Made by a program: the position numbers and the translations under genes. From assembly GCA_934196725.1 (NCBI GenBank), contig CAKPWR010000010.1:1-51910 (forward strand): a DNA stretch of 51,910 bases, written 5' to 3'. Positions 42,810 through 51,806 of this stretch are shown piece by piece (position 1 is the stretch's first letter; the number at the start of each line of letters is the position of its first letter). Below the pieces are notes generated by a model. That model was not told the DNA's origin. It saw only the letters and a list, made by a program, of their open reading frames with translations, and searched no databases. Origin of the DNA: an uncultured Prevotella sp. (GTDB lineage Bacteria; Bacteroidota; Bacteroidia; Bacteroidales; Bacteroidaceae).

Positions 42810-43895
42810 ATGAATACAGAACCAGTTAACAAGTGTGGTTTGAAAAGAGAAGATTTTCAGACCACAGTGAATGGAAAGAAGACTGATCTCTTCGTGTTGA
42901 GAAACAGCCAGGGCAATGAAATTGCAGTAACCAACTATGGTGGTGCTGTTGTTGCTATCATGATGCCAGATAAGGACGGCAACTATGCTAACCTCATCGA
43001 GGGTCACGACAACATACAGGATGTCATCAACTCACCTGAGCCTTTCTTGAGCGTCCTCATCGGTCGTTACGGAAATCGTATCAAGGAGGGTAAGTTTACC
43101 CTTCATGGCAAGGAGTATCAGTTGGCATGCAACAATGGCAAGAACCATTTGCATGGTGGTCCTACTGGATTCCACGCACACGTTTGGGATGCTACTCGCA
43201 TGAGTGACAATGCAGTTGTCCTGAAGTACACCAGCCCATACGGCGAGGAAGGCTTCTCTGGAGAATTGACCGTCTGGGTGGCTTACACCTTGACTGATGA
43301 CAACGAGTTCGTCATCAAGTATCAGGCTACAACCAACAAGATGACCATCTGCAACTTGACTCATCACGCATTCTTCGCAATCCAGGGTATTGCAAATCCT
43401 ACCCCAACTATTGACAACATCATCTGCGAGGTGAATGCAGACTACTACCTCCCTATCGATGAGGAGTCTATCCCAACAGGTGAAATCCTGAAGGTAGAGG
43501 GTACACCATTCGATTTCCGCACTCCAAAGCCAATCGGCCAGGACATCGATGCAGACCACGAACAGATCAAGAATGGTCAGGGTTACGATCACAACTATGT
43601 ATTAAATAAGAAGGAAGAGGGCGAGTTGAGCTTTGCTGCTCGCATCAAGGACCCAGTAAGCTGCCGTACTATGGAGGTTTATACTACAGAACCAGGTATG
43701 CAGATGTATACAGGTAACTTCCTGGCTGACTTCAAGGGACAGTTTGGTGCAACATTCCCACGCCGCAGCGCAGTTTGCTTCGAGGCACAGAAGTTCCCAG
43801 ACACACCAAATCATCCATACTTCCCAAGTTGCAGATTGAACCCTGGTGAGACATACACACAGAAGACAATCTATAAGTTTGGCGTAGACAAATAA
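42810..43895 (+). CDS. galM: Aldose 1-epimerase (galactose mutarotase), cytoplasmic
   Basis: A 361-residue protein without a signal peptide. It interconverts alpha and beta anomers of galactose. The catalytic sites are GKNHLHGGPTGFHAHVW (His), NLTHHAFF (second His) and the C-terminal CFEAQKFPDTPNH (Glu). It is the first gene of the galM-transporter-galK cluster and has high codon bias. A second, exported copy lies at 46881-48068. Confidence 0.95.
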   Translation: MNTEPVNKCGLKREDFQTTVNGKKTDLFVLRNSQGNEIAVTNYGGAVVAIMMPDKDGNYANLIEGHDNIQDVINSPEPFLSVLIGRYGNRIKEGKFTLHGKEYQLACNNGKNHLHGGPTGFHAHVWDATRMSDNAVVLKYTSPYGEEGFSGELTVWVAYTLTDDNEFVIKYQATTNKMTICNLTHHAFFAIQGIANPTPTIDNIICEVNADYYLPIDEESIPTGEILKVEGTPFDFRTPKPIGQDIDADHEQIKNGQGYDHNYVLNKKEEGELSFAARIKDPVSCRTMEVYTTEPGMQMYTGNFLADFKGQFGATFPRRSAVCFEAQKFPDTPNHPYFPSCRLNPGETYTQKTIYKFGVDK

Positions 43896-43914
43896 AATCA
43901 GATTAAACAATATA

Positions 43915-43962
43915 GGAGTTGCTGCCTCTAAGTGCACAATGCAGGGGCGGCTGCTCCTTTTT
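43915..43962 (+). terminator. Terminator/attenuator after galM
   Basis: A long stem 43915-43929 with 43943-43957 (several G-T pairs), then TTTTT. It would lower expression of the downstream transporter relative to galM. Confidence 0.85.
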
Positions 43963-44061
43963 GCGGTTAAACTAACCAGTGAACAATCATGTGGTAACAA
44001 CCTGCAATACAAGCAAATAATTAATATAACAATAACAAATATCAACTATCAAGATTAAACA

Positions 44062-45408
44062 ATGGAACAAAAAAGTGTAAATAACAACGGTCGTGTCATT
44101 GCCATCATCACGATGTGTTTTATCTTTGCAATGATCTCGTTTGTAACTAACATGGGAGCACCTTTTGGCAACATCTGGGGCTTCAAGTACTCTTGGGCAG
44201 CCATGATGGGTAACTTCATGAACTTTGCCGCTTACCTCTTCATGGGTATTCCTGCTGGTAAGATGATTGAAAGCAAGGGTTACAAGAAGACAGCATTGAT
44301 CGCACTCGCTGTCGGTACAATCGGTTTGATGATCCAGTACCTGTCAAGTATCTTCGGTGACGACATTCCAGTATTTAACCTCAGCTCTGGTGCCGTTTGC
44401 CTCAACCTTATCATTTATCTGTTGGGTGCTTTCATCTGCGGTTTCTGTGTTTGTATGCTCAATACCGTAGTAAACCCAATGTTGAATCTGCTTGGTGGCG
44501 GTGGTAACCGCGGTAACCAGCTCATTCAGATTGGTGGAACATTGAACTCTTTGAGTGGTACTCTTACCCCATTGTTGGCAGGTGTACTCGTAGGTACAGT
44601 TACAGCCAACACCAGTATGAGCGACGTTGCTCCTCTCCTCTTCATCGGTATGGCTGTGTTCATTGCAGCCTTCTTCATCATCTGGTTTGTTGCAATTCCA
44701 GAGCCAAACATCAAGAAGGAGAATGTACAATACGATCACAGTCCTTGGTCATTCCGCCACTGCGTACTCGGTGTCATCGGTATTTTCTTCTATGTAGGTG
44801 TTGAGATTGGTATTCCTGCTCAGCTTATCTTCTACATCAGTAGCATGGACTTCACAGGTGCAGCTTCTGTAGGTGGTGCATTTGCAGCAGTTTACTGGTT
44901 GCTCATGATGTGCGGCCGATTCCTCAGCTCATTCATCAGCGGCGCCATTTCTACCAAGACACAGATGACAGTAGTATCAACAGTAGCAATCCTCCTGTTG
45001 CTCACAGCCATCTTCTTGCCAGAGACCAACACATTGAACTTCTCTTTGGCTGGTGATTCTGAGATTGCAAGCCTTCTCAAGCTCGACGACCACGGTACTG
45101 GTCTTGTAGCATTTACAATCCCTACCAAGTGTGTGCTCATCGCTATCTGCGGTTTGTGTACTTCAATCATGTGGGGTGGAATCTTCAACCTTGCTGTTGA
45201 GGGTCTCGGCAAGTACACAGCTCAGGCATCAGGTATCTTCATGATGATGGTTGTTGGTGGTGGTGTAATGCCTCTTATCCAGGACGCTGTTGCTAAGGCT
45301 GCTGGTCCTATCGCATCTTACTGGGTTATCATCGCCATGATTGCCTACATTCTCTTCTACGCACTCGTTGGTTGCAAGAATGTAAACAAGGACATTCCAG
45401 TAGAGTAA
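44062..45408 (+). CDS. Glucose/galactose MFS transporter (FucP/GluP type)
   Basis: A 448-residue membrane protein with about 12 helices. The FucP-type features are visible: the first helix with FVTNMGAPFG, GKMIESKGYKK in the loop after helix 2 (motif A-like), and LNTVVNPMLN in helix 4. It imports sugar with protons; galactose is the likely substrate because galM and galK flank it. Galactokinase follows after 100 bases with a hairpin between. Substrate by context, family by sequence. Confidence 0.9.
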   Translation: MEQKSVNNNGRVIAIITMCFIFAMISFVTNMGAPFGNIWGFKYSWAAMMGNFMNFAAYLFMGIPAGKMIESKGYKKTALIALAVGTIGLMIQYLSSIFGDDIPVFNLSSGAVCLNLIIYLLGAFICGFCVCMLNTVVNPMLNLLGGGGNRGNQLIQIGGTLNSLSGTLTPLLAGVLVGTVTANTSMSDVAPLLFIGMAVFIAAFFIIWFVAIPEPNIKKENVQYDHSPWSFRHCVLGVIGIFFYVGVEIGIPAQLIFYISSMDFTGAASVGGAFAAVYWLLMMCGRFLSSFISGAISTKTQMTVVSTVAILLLLTAIFLPETNTLNFSLAGDSEIASLLKLDDHGTGLVAFTIPTKCVLIAICGLCTSIMWGGIFNLAVEGLGKYTAQASGIFMMMVVGGGVMPLIQDAVAKAAGPIASYWVIIAMIAYILFYALVGCKNVNKDIPVE

Positions 45409-45420
45409 TAATGAAACATC

Positions 45421-45460
45421 TTATTCCCGGGCAGGACAAAGCAGTCATGTTCGGGAATAA
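45421..45460 (+). terminator. Hairpin between the transporter and galK
   Basis: TTATTCCCG pairs with CGGGAATAA (45421-45429 with 45452-45460). No T-run follows, so it may be a processing or stabilising element instead of a terminator. Confidence 0.5.
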
Positions 45461-45508
45461 ACAACTGATAATCAAAATTTTAACAATAACTTTTTAAATT
45501 AATACATT

Positions 45509-46669
45509 ATGGATATTGAAAAAGTAAGAAGCCGCTTTATCAAGCACTTTGATGGTAAAACTGGTAACATCTATATGTCACCAGGTCGTATTAACTTGAT
45601 TGGTGAGCACACTGATTATAATGGTGGATTCGTATTCCCTGGTGCAGTAGACAAGGGTATAATGGCTGAGATTCGTCCTAACGGAACAGAGACTGTCATG
45701 CTCTACTCTATCGACTTGAAGGACCGTGTTGAGTTTAAGGTAAATGATCCTGAGGGTCCTCGCGCTTCTTGGGCACGCTACATTTATGGAATCTGCCAGG
45801 AAATGAAGGCTTTGGGCGTTGACGTGAAGGGTTTCAATGCTGCATTCTATGGCGACGTGCCTCTCGGTGCAGGTATGTCTTCTTCAGCTGCTCTTGAGAG
45901 CTGCTTCGCTTTCGCTTTGAACGACCTCTTCGGTGACAACAAGGTTTCTAAGTGGGATCTCGTTCTCGCTGGTCAGGCTACTGAGCACAAGTACGTAGGT
46001 GTAAACTGCGGTATTATGGACCAGTTTGCTTCTGTATTCGGTAAGGAGGGAAAGTTGATGCGTCTCGACTGCAACAGCCGTGAGTTTGAGTACTTCCCAT
46101 TCGAGCCTAAGGGCTACAAGCTCTGCTTGGTTAACTCTAAGGTTAAGCACGAGTTGGCTGGTTCTCCATACAACGACCGTCGTAACTCTTGCGAGAACGT
46201 GGTTAAGCACATCGCTGCCAAGCACCCAGAGGCTAAGTTCGAGACTCTCCGCGATTGCACATGGGATCAGTTAGAAGAGGTTCGCGCTGAGGTAGGCGAA
46301 GAGGATTACAGCCGCGCTCACTTCGTATTGGGCGAGAAGGACCGCGTATTGGCAGTCTGCGATGCTCTTGAGAAAGGTGACTACGAGACTGTTGGTCAGA
46401 AGATGTATGAGACTCACCACGGTTTGAGCAAGGAATATGAGGTAAGCTGTGAGGAGCTCGACTTCTTGAACGATGTTGCCAAGGAGAACGGTGTTACCGG
46501 TAGCCGTATCATGGGTGGTGGCTTCGGTGGCTGCACCATCAACTTGGTTAAGGACGACATCTATGACAAGTTCGTAGAGGATGTTACAGCTAAGTTCACA
46601 GCTAAGTATGGTCACGCTCCTGAGATTTACCCAGTAATCATCTCTGAGGGTTCTCACAAGGTTTGCTAA
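45509..46669 (+). CDS. galK: Galactokinase
   Basis: A 386-residue GHMP kinase. GRINLIGEHTDYNGG is the N-terminal galactokinase signature, PLGAGMSSSAALE the ATP-binding motif and GSRIMGGGFGGC motif III; CGIMDQFAS holds the catalytic Asp. It phosphorylates galactose at C1, the first step of the Leloir pathway. galT and galE are not in the window. Codon use is highly optimised. A terminator follows. Confidence 0.97.
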   Translation: MDIEKVRSRFIKHFDGKTGNIYMSPGRINLIGEHTDYNGGFVFPGAVDKGIMAEIRPNGTETVMLYSIDLKDRVEFKVNDPEGPRASWARYIYGICQEMKALGVDVKGFNAAFYGDVPLGAGMSSSAALESCFAFALNDLFGDNKVSKWDLVLAGQATEHKYVGVNCGIMDQFASVFGKEGKLMRLDCNSREFEYFPFEPKGYKLCLVNSKVKHELAGSPYNDRRNSCENVVKHIAAKHPEAKFETLRDCTWDQLEEVRAEVGEEDYSRAHFVLGEKDRVLAVCDALEKGDYETVGQKMYETHHGLSKEYEVSCEELDFLNDVAKENGVTGSRIMGGGFGGCTINLVKDDIYDKFVEDVTAKFTAKYGHAPEIYPVIISEGSHKVC

Positions 46670-46694
46670 TATACATATTTATATAATATAAAGG

Positions 46695-46729
46695 AACTGC
46701 AGTTGGCGTTTGCTAGCTGCAGTTTTTTT
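46695..46729 (+). terminator. Terminator of galK
   Basis: AACTGCAG pairs with CTGCAGTT (46695-46702 with 46717-46724), followed by a run of T. Confidence 0.93.
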
Positions 46730-46812
46730 GCCCCAATTTAGCCAAAAGCAGGCGTTTTCATGCAAATAGTGTTAAAAACACACTTTAGGATGAAAAAAGT
46801 TAGGGAAAACTA

Positions 46813-46842
46813 TTGTAGTTTCGAAATAAAATTGTAATTTTA
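46813..46842 (+). promoter_or_regulatory. Candidate promoter of the lipoprotein epimerase gene
   Basis: TTG (46813-46815), a 19-base gap and TAATTTTA (46835-46842), one mismatch at the final G of the -7 consensus. Confidence 0.5.
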
Positions 46843-46880
46843 CACCCAAAATAAAGTAAACAATTTAAAATAGCCTAAAA

Positions 46881-48068
46881 ATGAGTACATTTAAGACCCT
46901 TTTCATGGGAGTAGGTTTTGCGGCAATCGCTACCCTCTCTGCTTGTTCATCAAGCAACAACGCTAGTCTTACACAGTCTGGTTTGAATCCTGCAGATTTC
47001 GATTCAACCGTATTGGGAAAGAAGACTGAGTTAGTAACCCTTAAGAATGCCAATGGCATGGAGGTATGTCTCACCAACTATGGTGGACGCGTGGTTTCTA
47101 TCTCTGTTCCTGACAAGGACGGTAAGCCAACTGATGTTGTTCTTGGTTATGACAATATCCATCAGTATGCTGATACGCTTAACTCTCCTTCTGATTATGG
47201 TTCTTCAGTAGGTCGTTACGCTAACCGTATCAAGGATTCCAAGCTTTCTCTTGCTGGTTCTACATATCAGTTGAAGGCAAATGATAATGGCAACTGCCTG
47301 CACGGTGGTGGTGCTACCGGTTGGTTGAACCAGGTATATGACATTACTGAGAAGAACGATTCTTCAGTAACCTTTACCATCAATGCGAAGGATGGCGAGA
47401 ATGGTTTCCCAGGCAACGTAACTGCTACTGCTAAATATACAGTAAAGAGCGACAATACTCTTGACATTGAGTTTGGTGCAACAACCGATAAGGAGACTGT
47501 GGTCAACATGACTAACCATAGTTACTTCAATTTGAATGGAGACCCATCAAAGGAAGGCTTCGATCAGGTAATGTACATCAACGCAGATAAGTTCACACCT
47601 GCAGATTCGCTTTACATCCCAACAGGTGAAATCAAGGACGTAGAAGGAACTCCAATGGATTTCCGTACTCCAACTGAGATTGGCAAGAAGGTTGATTATA
47701 ACTTCGACCAGATCAAGAACGCTACAGGTTACGACCATAACTGGTGCCTGAACACTTATAAGGATGGTAAGGGCGATGACAAGACCGTTTGCGCCAGCCT
47801 CTACTCTCCTAAGAGCGGAATCCTCCTCGAAGTTTTCACTAACGAGCCAGGTATCCAGGTTTATACAGGTAACTTCCAGGGCACAGGCATTGCCTGCAAG
47901 CACGGAATCAAGTATCCTAAGCACGTGAGCGTTTGCTTCGAGAGCCAGAAGTATCCTGATTCTCCTACCAAGATTGCTCAGGGCGTGAAGGGCTGGACTG
48001 ATGCAACATTGAAGCCAGGAGAGAAGTATTACTCTCACCTCGCCTACAAGTTCAGCGTTAAGAAGTAA
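46881..48068 (+). CDS. Aldose 1-epimerase lipoprotein (exported mutarotase)
   Basis: A 395-residue protein. A lipoprotein signal peptide ends in TLSAC, giving Cys22 as the lipidated residue, with SSSNN next. The body is a GalM fold: NCLHGGGATGWLNQVY with the His pair, NMTNHSYFNLNG and FESQKYPDSPTK. It would act in the periplasm or on the surface, mutarotating sugar before uptake. The SSS symporter gene follows after 107 bases, so it likely feeds that transporter. It differs from the cytoplasmic galM at 42810 in signal peptide and sequence. Confidence 0.93.
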   Translation: MSTFKTLFMGVGFAAIATLSACSSSNNASLTQSGLNPADFDSTVLGKKTELVTLKNANGMEVCLTNYGGRVVSISVPDKDGKPTDVVLGYDNIHQYADTLNSPSDYGSSVGRYANRIKDSKLSLAGSTYQLKANDNGNCLHGGGATGWLNQVYDITEKNDSSVTFTINAKDGENGFPGNVTATAKYTVKSDNTLDIEFGATTDKETVVNMTNHSYFNLNGDPSKEGFDQVMYINADKFTPADSLYIPTGEIKDVEGTPMDFRTPTEIGKKVDYNFDQIKNATGYDHNWCLNTYKDGKGDDKTVCASLYSPKSGILLEVFTNEPGIQVYTGNFQGTGIACKHGIKYPKHVSVCFESQKYPDSPTKIAQGVKGWTDATLKPGEKYYSHLAYKFSVKK

Positions 48069-48080
48069 GGAAAGGCAATG

Positions 48081-48101
48081 CGGCGGATTGCAAATCCGCC
48101 G
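48081..48101. repeat. REP-like palindrome
   Basis: CGGCGGATT-GCA-AATCCGCCG, nine perfect pairs and a three-base loop, 12 bases after the epimerase stop. It may act as a transcript-end stabiliser; no T-run follows. Confidence 0.75.
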
Positions 48102-48175
48102 AACTCCATGGGATAAAGCATCCAATAAAAGAAAGAATAAACAAATAATAAAAAATAAACAATCTTATTGAAATT

Positions 48176-49900
48176 ATGAATTGGAATTCAACAGAATTCG
48201 TATGGCTTGATTGGGCAGTACTCGCCATTGGTGTTATTGGCGTTATCTGGGCAGTCTGGCATGCGATCGTGAAAGACAGAAAGGCACAGAAGGGCGAAGA
48301 CTCTTCAGCTTACCTCTTCGGTAAGGGTGAACCATGGTATGTAATCGGTATGGCTATCTTTGCTGCCAATATTGGTTCTGAGCACCTCGTCGGTTTGGCA
48401 GGTACAGGTGCCAAGAGTGGTGTAGGTATGGCTCACTGGGAGATGCAGGGTTGGATGATCCTCATCCTTGGTTGGTTGTTCGTACCTTTCTATCAGTTGC
48501 TCATCAACAAGATGGGTAAGATTATCACCATGCCTGACTTCCTGAAGTTCCGCTACACACAGCGTACAGGTTCATGGCTCTCAATCATCACACTCGTAGC
48601 TTACATCCTCACCAAGGTGAGCGTTACAGCTCTTACCGGCGGTATTTTCTTCGAGTATCTCTGGGGCTTGAACTTCTGGGTAGGTGCTATCGGTTTGATC
48701 ATCCTCACTACCATCTTCACCGTATTCGGCGGTATGAAGGGTGTGATGACCTTGTCAACCATCCAGACTCCTATCCTCGTTATCGGTTCATTCCTCGTGC
48801 TCTTCCTCGGTCTCTCTGCCCTCGGTGGTGGAAGCATCTCTGCAGGTTGGGCAGACATGATGGACTACTGCGGCAAGTTGAACAACGGCTACGGAACAAC
48901 CCACATGTTCCACTGGGAGGCAGGTGACTCTATGTATCAGGAGTATCCTGGTTTCGTAGTATTCATCGGTGCAACCATCATCGGTTTCTGGTACTGGTGT
49001 ACAGACCAGCACATCGTTCAGCGTGTATTGGGTCAGGTTCCTGGCGAGAGCAACGTAGAGGTTATGAAGCGTGCCCGCCGCGGTACTATCGCAGCCGGTT
49101 TCTTCAAGGTACTCCCTTGCTTCATGTTCCTGATTCCAGGTATGATTGCAGCCGCTTTGGCTCAGAAGGGTGCTATCCAGATGAACGAGACTGATGCAGC
49201 CTTCGCCATCATGGTAAAGACCGTACTTCCTGCAGGTATCAAGGGTATCGTAACTATCGGTTTCATCTGTGCATTGGTTGCTTCATTGGCTGCATTCTTC
49301 AATAGTTGTGCTACCCTCTTCACCGAGGACTTCTACAAGCCATTGAAGAAGGGCATGTCAGAGGCTCACTACGTACTCGTTGGCCGTATCGCTACCGTTG
49401 TAGTTGTTGTTCTCGGTTTCGCATGGTTGCCAATCATGATGAAGATGGATACATTGTACAATTATCTCCAGGGTATCCAGTCACTCCTGGCTCCAGCCAT
49501 GGTAGCCGTATTTGCAATGGGTATCTTCTTTAAGAAGATTACTCCAAAGGCAGGTGAATACACCATGATTACCGGTTTCCTCATCGGTATGCTCCGCCTC
49601 GTTACCAACGTCATTACTGATACAGGTAAGGCAACAATGGATGGTGCATTCTGGGATTACACCGCATGGTTCTGGCAGACCAACTGGCTCGTATTCGAGT
49701 GCTGGTTGCTCGTCTTCCTCATCATCTTCATGGTAGTAGTGAGCTGCTTCACACCAGCTCCAAGCAAGGAGCAGGTAGAGGCAATCACCTTCACATCCGA
49801 CTTCAAGAAGTCTATCCGTGAGAGCTGGGGTGCCTTCGACATCATTGGTACACTCGTAGTAATCGGTCTCTGCGCTGCATTCTACGCATACTTCTGGTAA
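48176..49900 (+). CDS. Sodium:solute symporter, SGLT/SSS family (sugar uptake)
   Basis: A 574-residue membrane protein with about 14 helices. YLFGKGEPWYVIGMAIFAANIGSEHLVGLAGTGAK is split here to name only its core features: FGKGEPWYVIG and ANIGSEHLVG match the SGLT subgroup of the SSS family, and WYWCTDQHIVQRVL the helix 8-9 region. It couples Na+ to sugar import. Lying between an exported mutarotase and araR-araD-araA, the probable substrates are arabinose or galactose/glucose. Substrate by context only. The promoter is not clear; a REP-like palindrome lies upstream. Confidence 0.92.
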   Translation: MNWNSTEFVWLDWAVLAIGVIGVIWAVWHAIVKDRKAQKGEDSSAYLFGKGEPWYVIGMAIFAANIGSEHLVGLAGTGAKSGVGMAHWEMQGWMILILGWLFVPFYQLLINKMGKIITMPDFLKFRYTQRTGSWLSIITLVAYILTKVSVTALTGGIFFEYLWGLNFWVGAIGLIILTTIFTVFGGMKGVMTLSTIQTPILVIGSFLVLFLGLSALGGGSISAGWADMMDYCGKLNNGYGTTHMFHWEAGDSMYQEYPGFVVFIGATIIGFWYWCTDQHIVQRVLGQVPGESNVEVMKRARRGTIAAGFFKVLPCFMFLIPGMIAAALAQKGAIQMNETDAAFAIMVKTVLPAGIKGIVTIGFICALVASLAAFFNSCATLFTEDFYKPLKKGMSEAHYVLVGRIATVVVVVLGFAWLPIMMKMDTLYNYLQGIQSLLAPAMVAVFAMGIFFKKITPKAGEYTMITGFLIGMLRLVTNVITDTGKATMDGAFWDYTAWFWQTNWLVFECWLLVFLIIFMVVVSCFTPAPSKEQVEAITFTSDFKKSIRESWGAFDIIGTLVVIGLCAAFYAYFW

Positions 49901-50134
49901 TATTCAGTTACTGATAACTATATACAAAAAGTCAGGAGTTGGAAGTAAGGAACAGGAAGTTTTCCTTTGAAACTAGATCTTCAAGAGAAATCTCCATTGG
50001 ATGACATTCTTCCTTTCTTCTTCCGACTCCCAACTTTCTCAATCTTCAAACGCTCCCCCGACGAGCGGACCTGATGAAATAACAATAACGAAATAAACAT
50101 TCTTTGAATCTTAACATAAACTCAACAAAAGACC
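49901..50134. other. Spacer upstream of araR, 234 bases
   Basis: It contains purine-rich GGAGTTGGAAGT (about 49934-49946) and a pyrimidine-rich partner CTTCCGACTCCCAACTT (about 50020-50036) that can form a long imperfect hairpin. AATAACAATAACG lies nearer the gene, and TTCTTTG at 50100-50106 is a weak -7-like match. No gene is seen. Confidence 0.5.
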
Positions 50135-50815
50135 ATGACGCAGTTTTATAATGAATACTCCAAGGTTTTAGTATCCGTGGATTGTATTATCTTCGGATTC
50201 GACGGTAGCAACTTACAAGTTTTGATTGGTAAACGCCAAATGGACCCGGGACGTGGCGAATGGTCACTCTATGGTGGTTTCGTTGGCGCAACAGAAAATC
50301 TGGAAGATGCAGCCAATCGAGTCATCCTGGAGCTTACTGGAATGAAGAACCTTTATATTCGACAAGTGGGTGCATTCGGCCGAATCGACCGTGACCCAGG
50401 TGAGCGAGTTATTTCCATCGCCTACTGCGCCCTCATCAATGTGGTAGATTACGACGACAGTCTCCGTATTGAACATGGACTGGAATGGGTAAGCTTGAAT
50501 GAACTTCCTACTCTCTATTCTGACCACAGAATCATGATTCACGACGCCATCTGTCAGATTCGCCGTCGCATCAATCATGAACCACTGAGCTTCAAGCTCC
50601 TCCCTGATCTCTTTACGCTGACACAGCTTCAGCATGTGTTCGAGGCGGTAATGGGAGAAGAGATTGACAAGCGCAACTTCCGCAAGCGCGTGAAGGATAT
50701 TGACTTCATCGAAAAGACAGAACTTATCGATAAGGTCACATCGAAACGAGGTGCAGCCCTCTATCGCTTCAACAAAAGAGCATACGAGGAAGACCCTTCG
50801 TTCAACTTGAAATAG
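50135..50815 (+). CDS. araR: AraR-type Nudix transcription regulator
   Basis: A 226-residue protein. Residues ~1-145 form a Nudix domain and ~150-226 a winged helix (FTLTQLQHVFEAVMGEEIDKRNFRKRV...). The Nudix box reads GFVGATENLEDAANRVILEL, where the catalytic Glu pattern REUxEE is changed to RVILEL, so hydrolysis is probably lost, as in regulators. This matches the Nudix-family AraR described in Bacteroides thetaiotaomicron, which responds to L-arabinose and represses or activates arabinose genes. araD and araA follow directly. The name is by context and family, and the binding site was not identified. Confidence 0.9.
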   Translation: MTQFYNEYSKVLVSVDCIIFGFDGSNLQVLIGKRQMDPGRGEWSLYGGFVGATENLEDAANRVILELTGMKNLYIRQVGAFGRIDRDPGERVISIAYCALINVVDYDDSLRIEHGLEWVSLNELPTLYSDHRIMIHDAICQIRRRINHEPLSFKLLPDLFTLTQLQHVFEAVMGEEIDKRNFRKRVKDIDFIEKTELIDKVTSKRGAALYRFNKRAYEEDPSFNLK

Positions 50816-50893
50816 AACAATAGCAGGCTCTTTCAAAAGAAGAACCAACAGATAAACAAAGAAATATAGAAAATAACTTAAACTCAAGATATT

Positions 50894-51592
50894 ATGTTAG
50901 AAGAATTAAAAGAAAAAGTGTTCAAGGCAAACCTTGACCTTGTGAAGCACAACCTCGTGCTCTTTACGTGGGGAAATGTAAGCGGAATCGACCGCGAGAA
51001 GGGTCTGGTTGTCATCAAGCCATCAGGTGTTGACTATGACACCATGAAGGCCAGCGACATGGTAGTAGTTGACTTGGAAACCGGTAAGGTGGTTGAGGGT
51101 GACTTGAATCCATCTTCAGACACTCCTACCCACCTGGTGCTCTACCGTGCATTCCCAGAGTTGGGTGGCGTAGTTCATACTCACTCTACTTATGCTACAG
51201 CCTGGGCTCAGGCGGGTTTGGACATCCCTAACATCGGTACAACCCACGCAGACTATTTCCACGACTGCATTCCTTGCACTGATGCAATGACAGAGGATAT
51301 GATGGCTGAGTATGAGCACAATACAGGTGTGGTTATCGTTGACCGCTTCAAGAAGGACAACATCAACCCGGTTCACACTCCAGGCGTACTGGTCAAGAAC
51401 CACGGTCCTTTCACATGGGGTAAGGATGCTGACCAGGCTGTCTATCACGCAGTGGTAGCTGAGCAGGTGGCAAAGATGGCGTTCATATCTTTCAGCGTGA
51501 ATCCAAACACCACCATGAACCCATTGCTCGTAGAGAAGCACTTCAACCGCAAGCACGGTCCTAACGCTTACTACGGACAGAAGAAGCACTAA
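50894..51592 (+). CDS. araD: L-ribulose-5-phosphate 4-epimerase
   Basis: A 232-residue class II aldolase-like enzyme. It converts L-ribulose 5-phosphate to D-xylulose 5-phosphate. Zinc ligands are in [14 protein letters not shown] (two His) and the later His of VYHAVVAEQ, with [11 protein letters not shown] and KPSGVDYD near the N terminus for phosphate binding. Length is normal. It lies 78 bases after araR and is followed by araA, so the cluster covers arabinose isomerisation and epimerisation; a kinase (araB-like) is not in the window. Confidence 0.97.
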   Translation: MLEELKEKVFKANLDLVKHNLVLFTWGNVSGIDREKGLVVIKPSGVDYDTMKASDMVVVDLETGKVVEGDLNPSSDTPTHLVLYRAFPELGGVVHTHSTYATAWAQAGLDIPNIGTTHADYFHDCIPCTDAMTEDMMAEYEHNTGVVIVDRFKKDNINPVHTPGVLVKNHGPFTWGKDADQAVYHAVVAEQVAKMAFISFSVNPNTTMNPLLVEKHFNRKHGPNAYYGQKKH

Positions 51593-51806
51593 TCTTTCAC
51601 AAGTGGGAAGTTAGTAGGAAGTTAAGGGGAAGTGAGAGAGAAGTGAGAGGACAAATGTTCTGCGTTTTACACCAGAAGACTATTGTCTCTTAACTTCCCG
51701 AGCGACCGCAGGGAGCGATAATTTCTTTAACTTCAACAATTATGAAAGTGTAAAAAATAAGATTTTCAAAATTCAAACAACAATAACAATTTAACAAAAA
51801 ACAATC
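51593..51806. other. Spacer between araD and araA, 214 bases
   Basis: It holds purine-rich repeats (GGAAGTTA; GAAGTGAGAG twice) and a 10-bp inverted repeat GGAAGTTAAG (51617-51626) with CTTAACTTCC (51689-51698). No T-tract terminator and no gene are seen. Confidence 0.55.
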
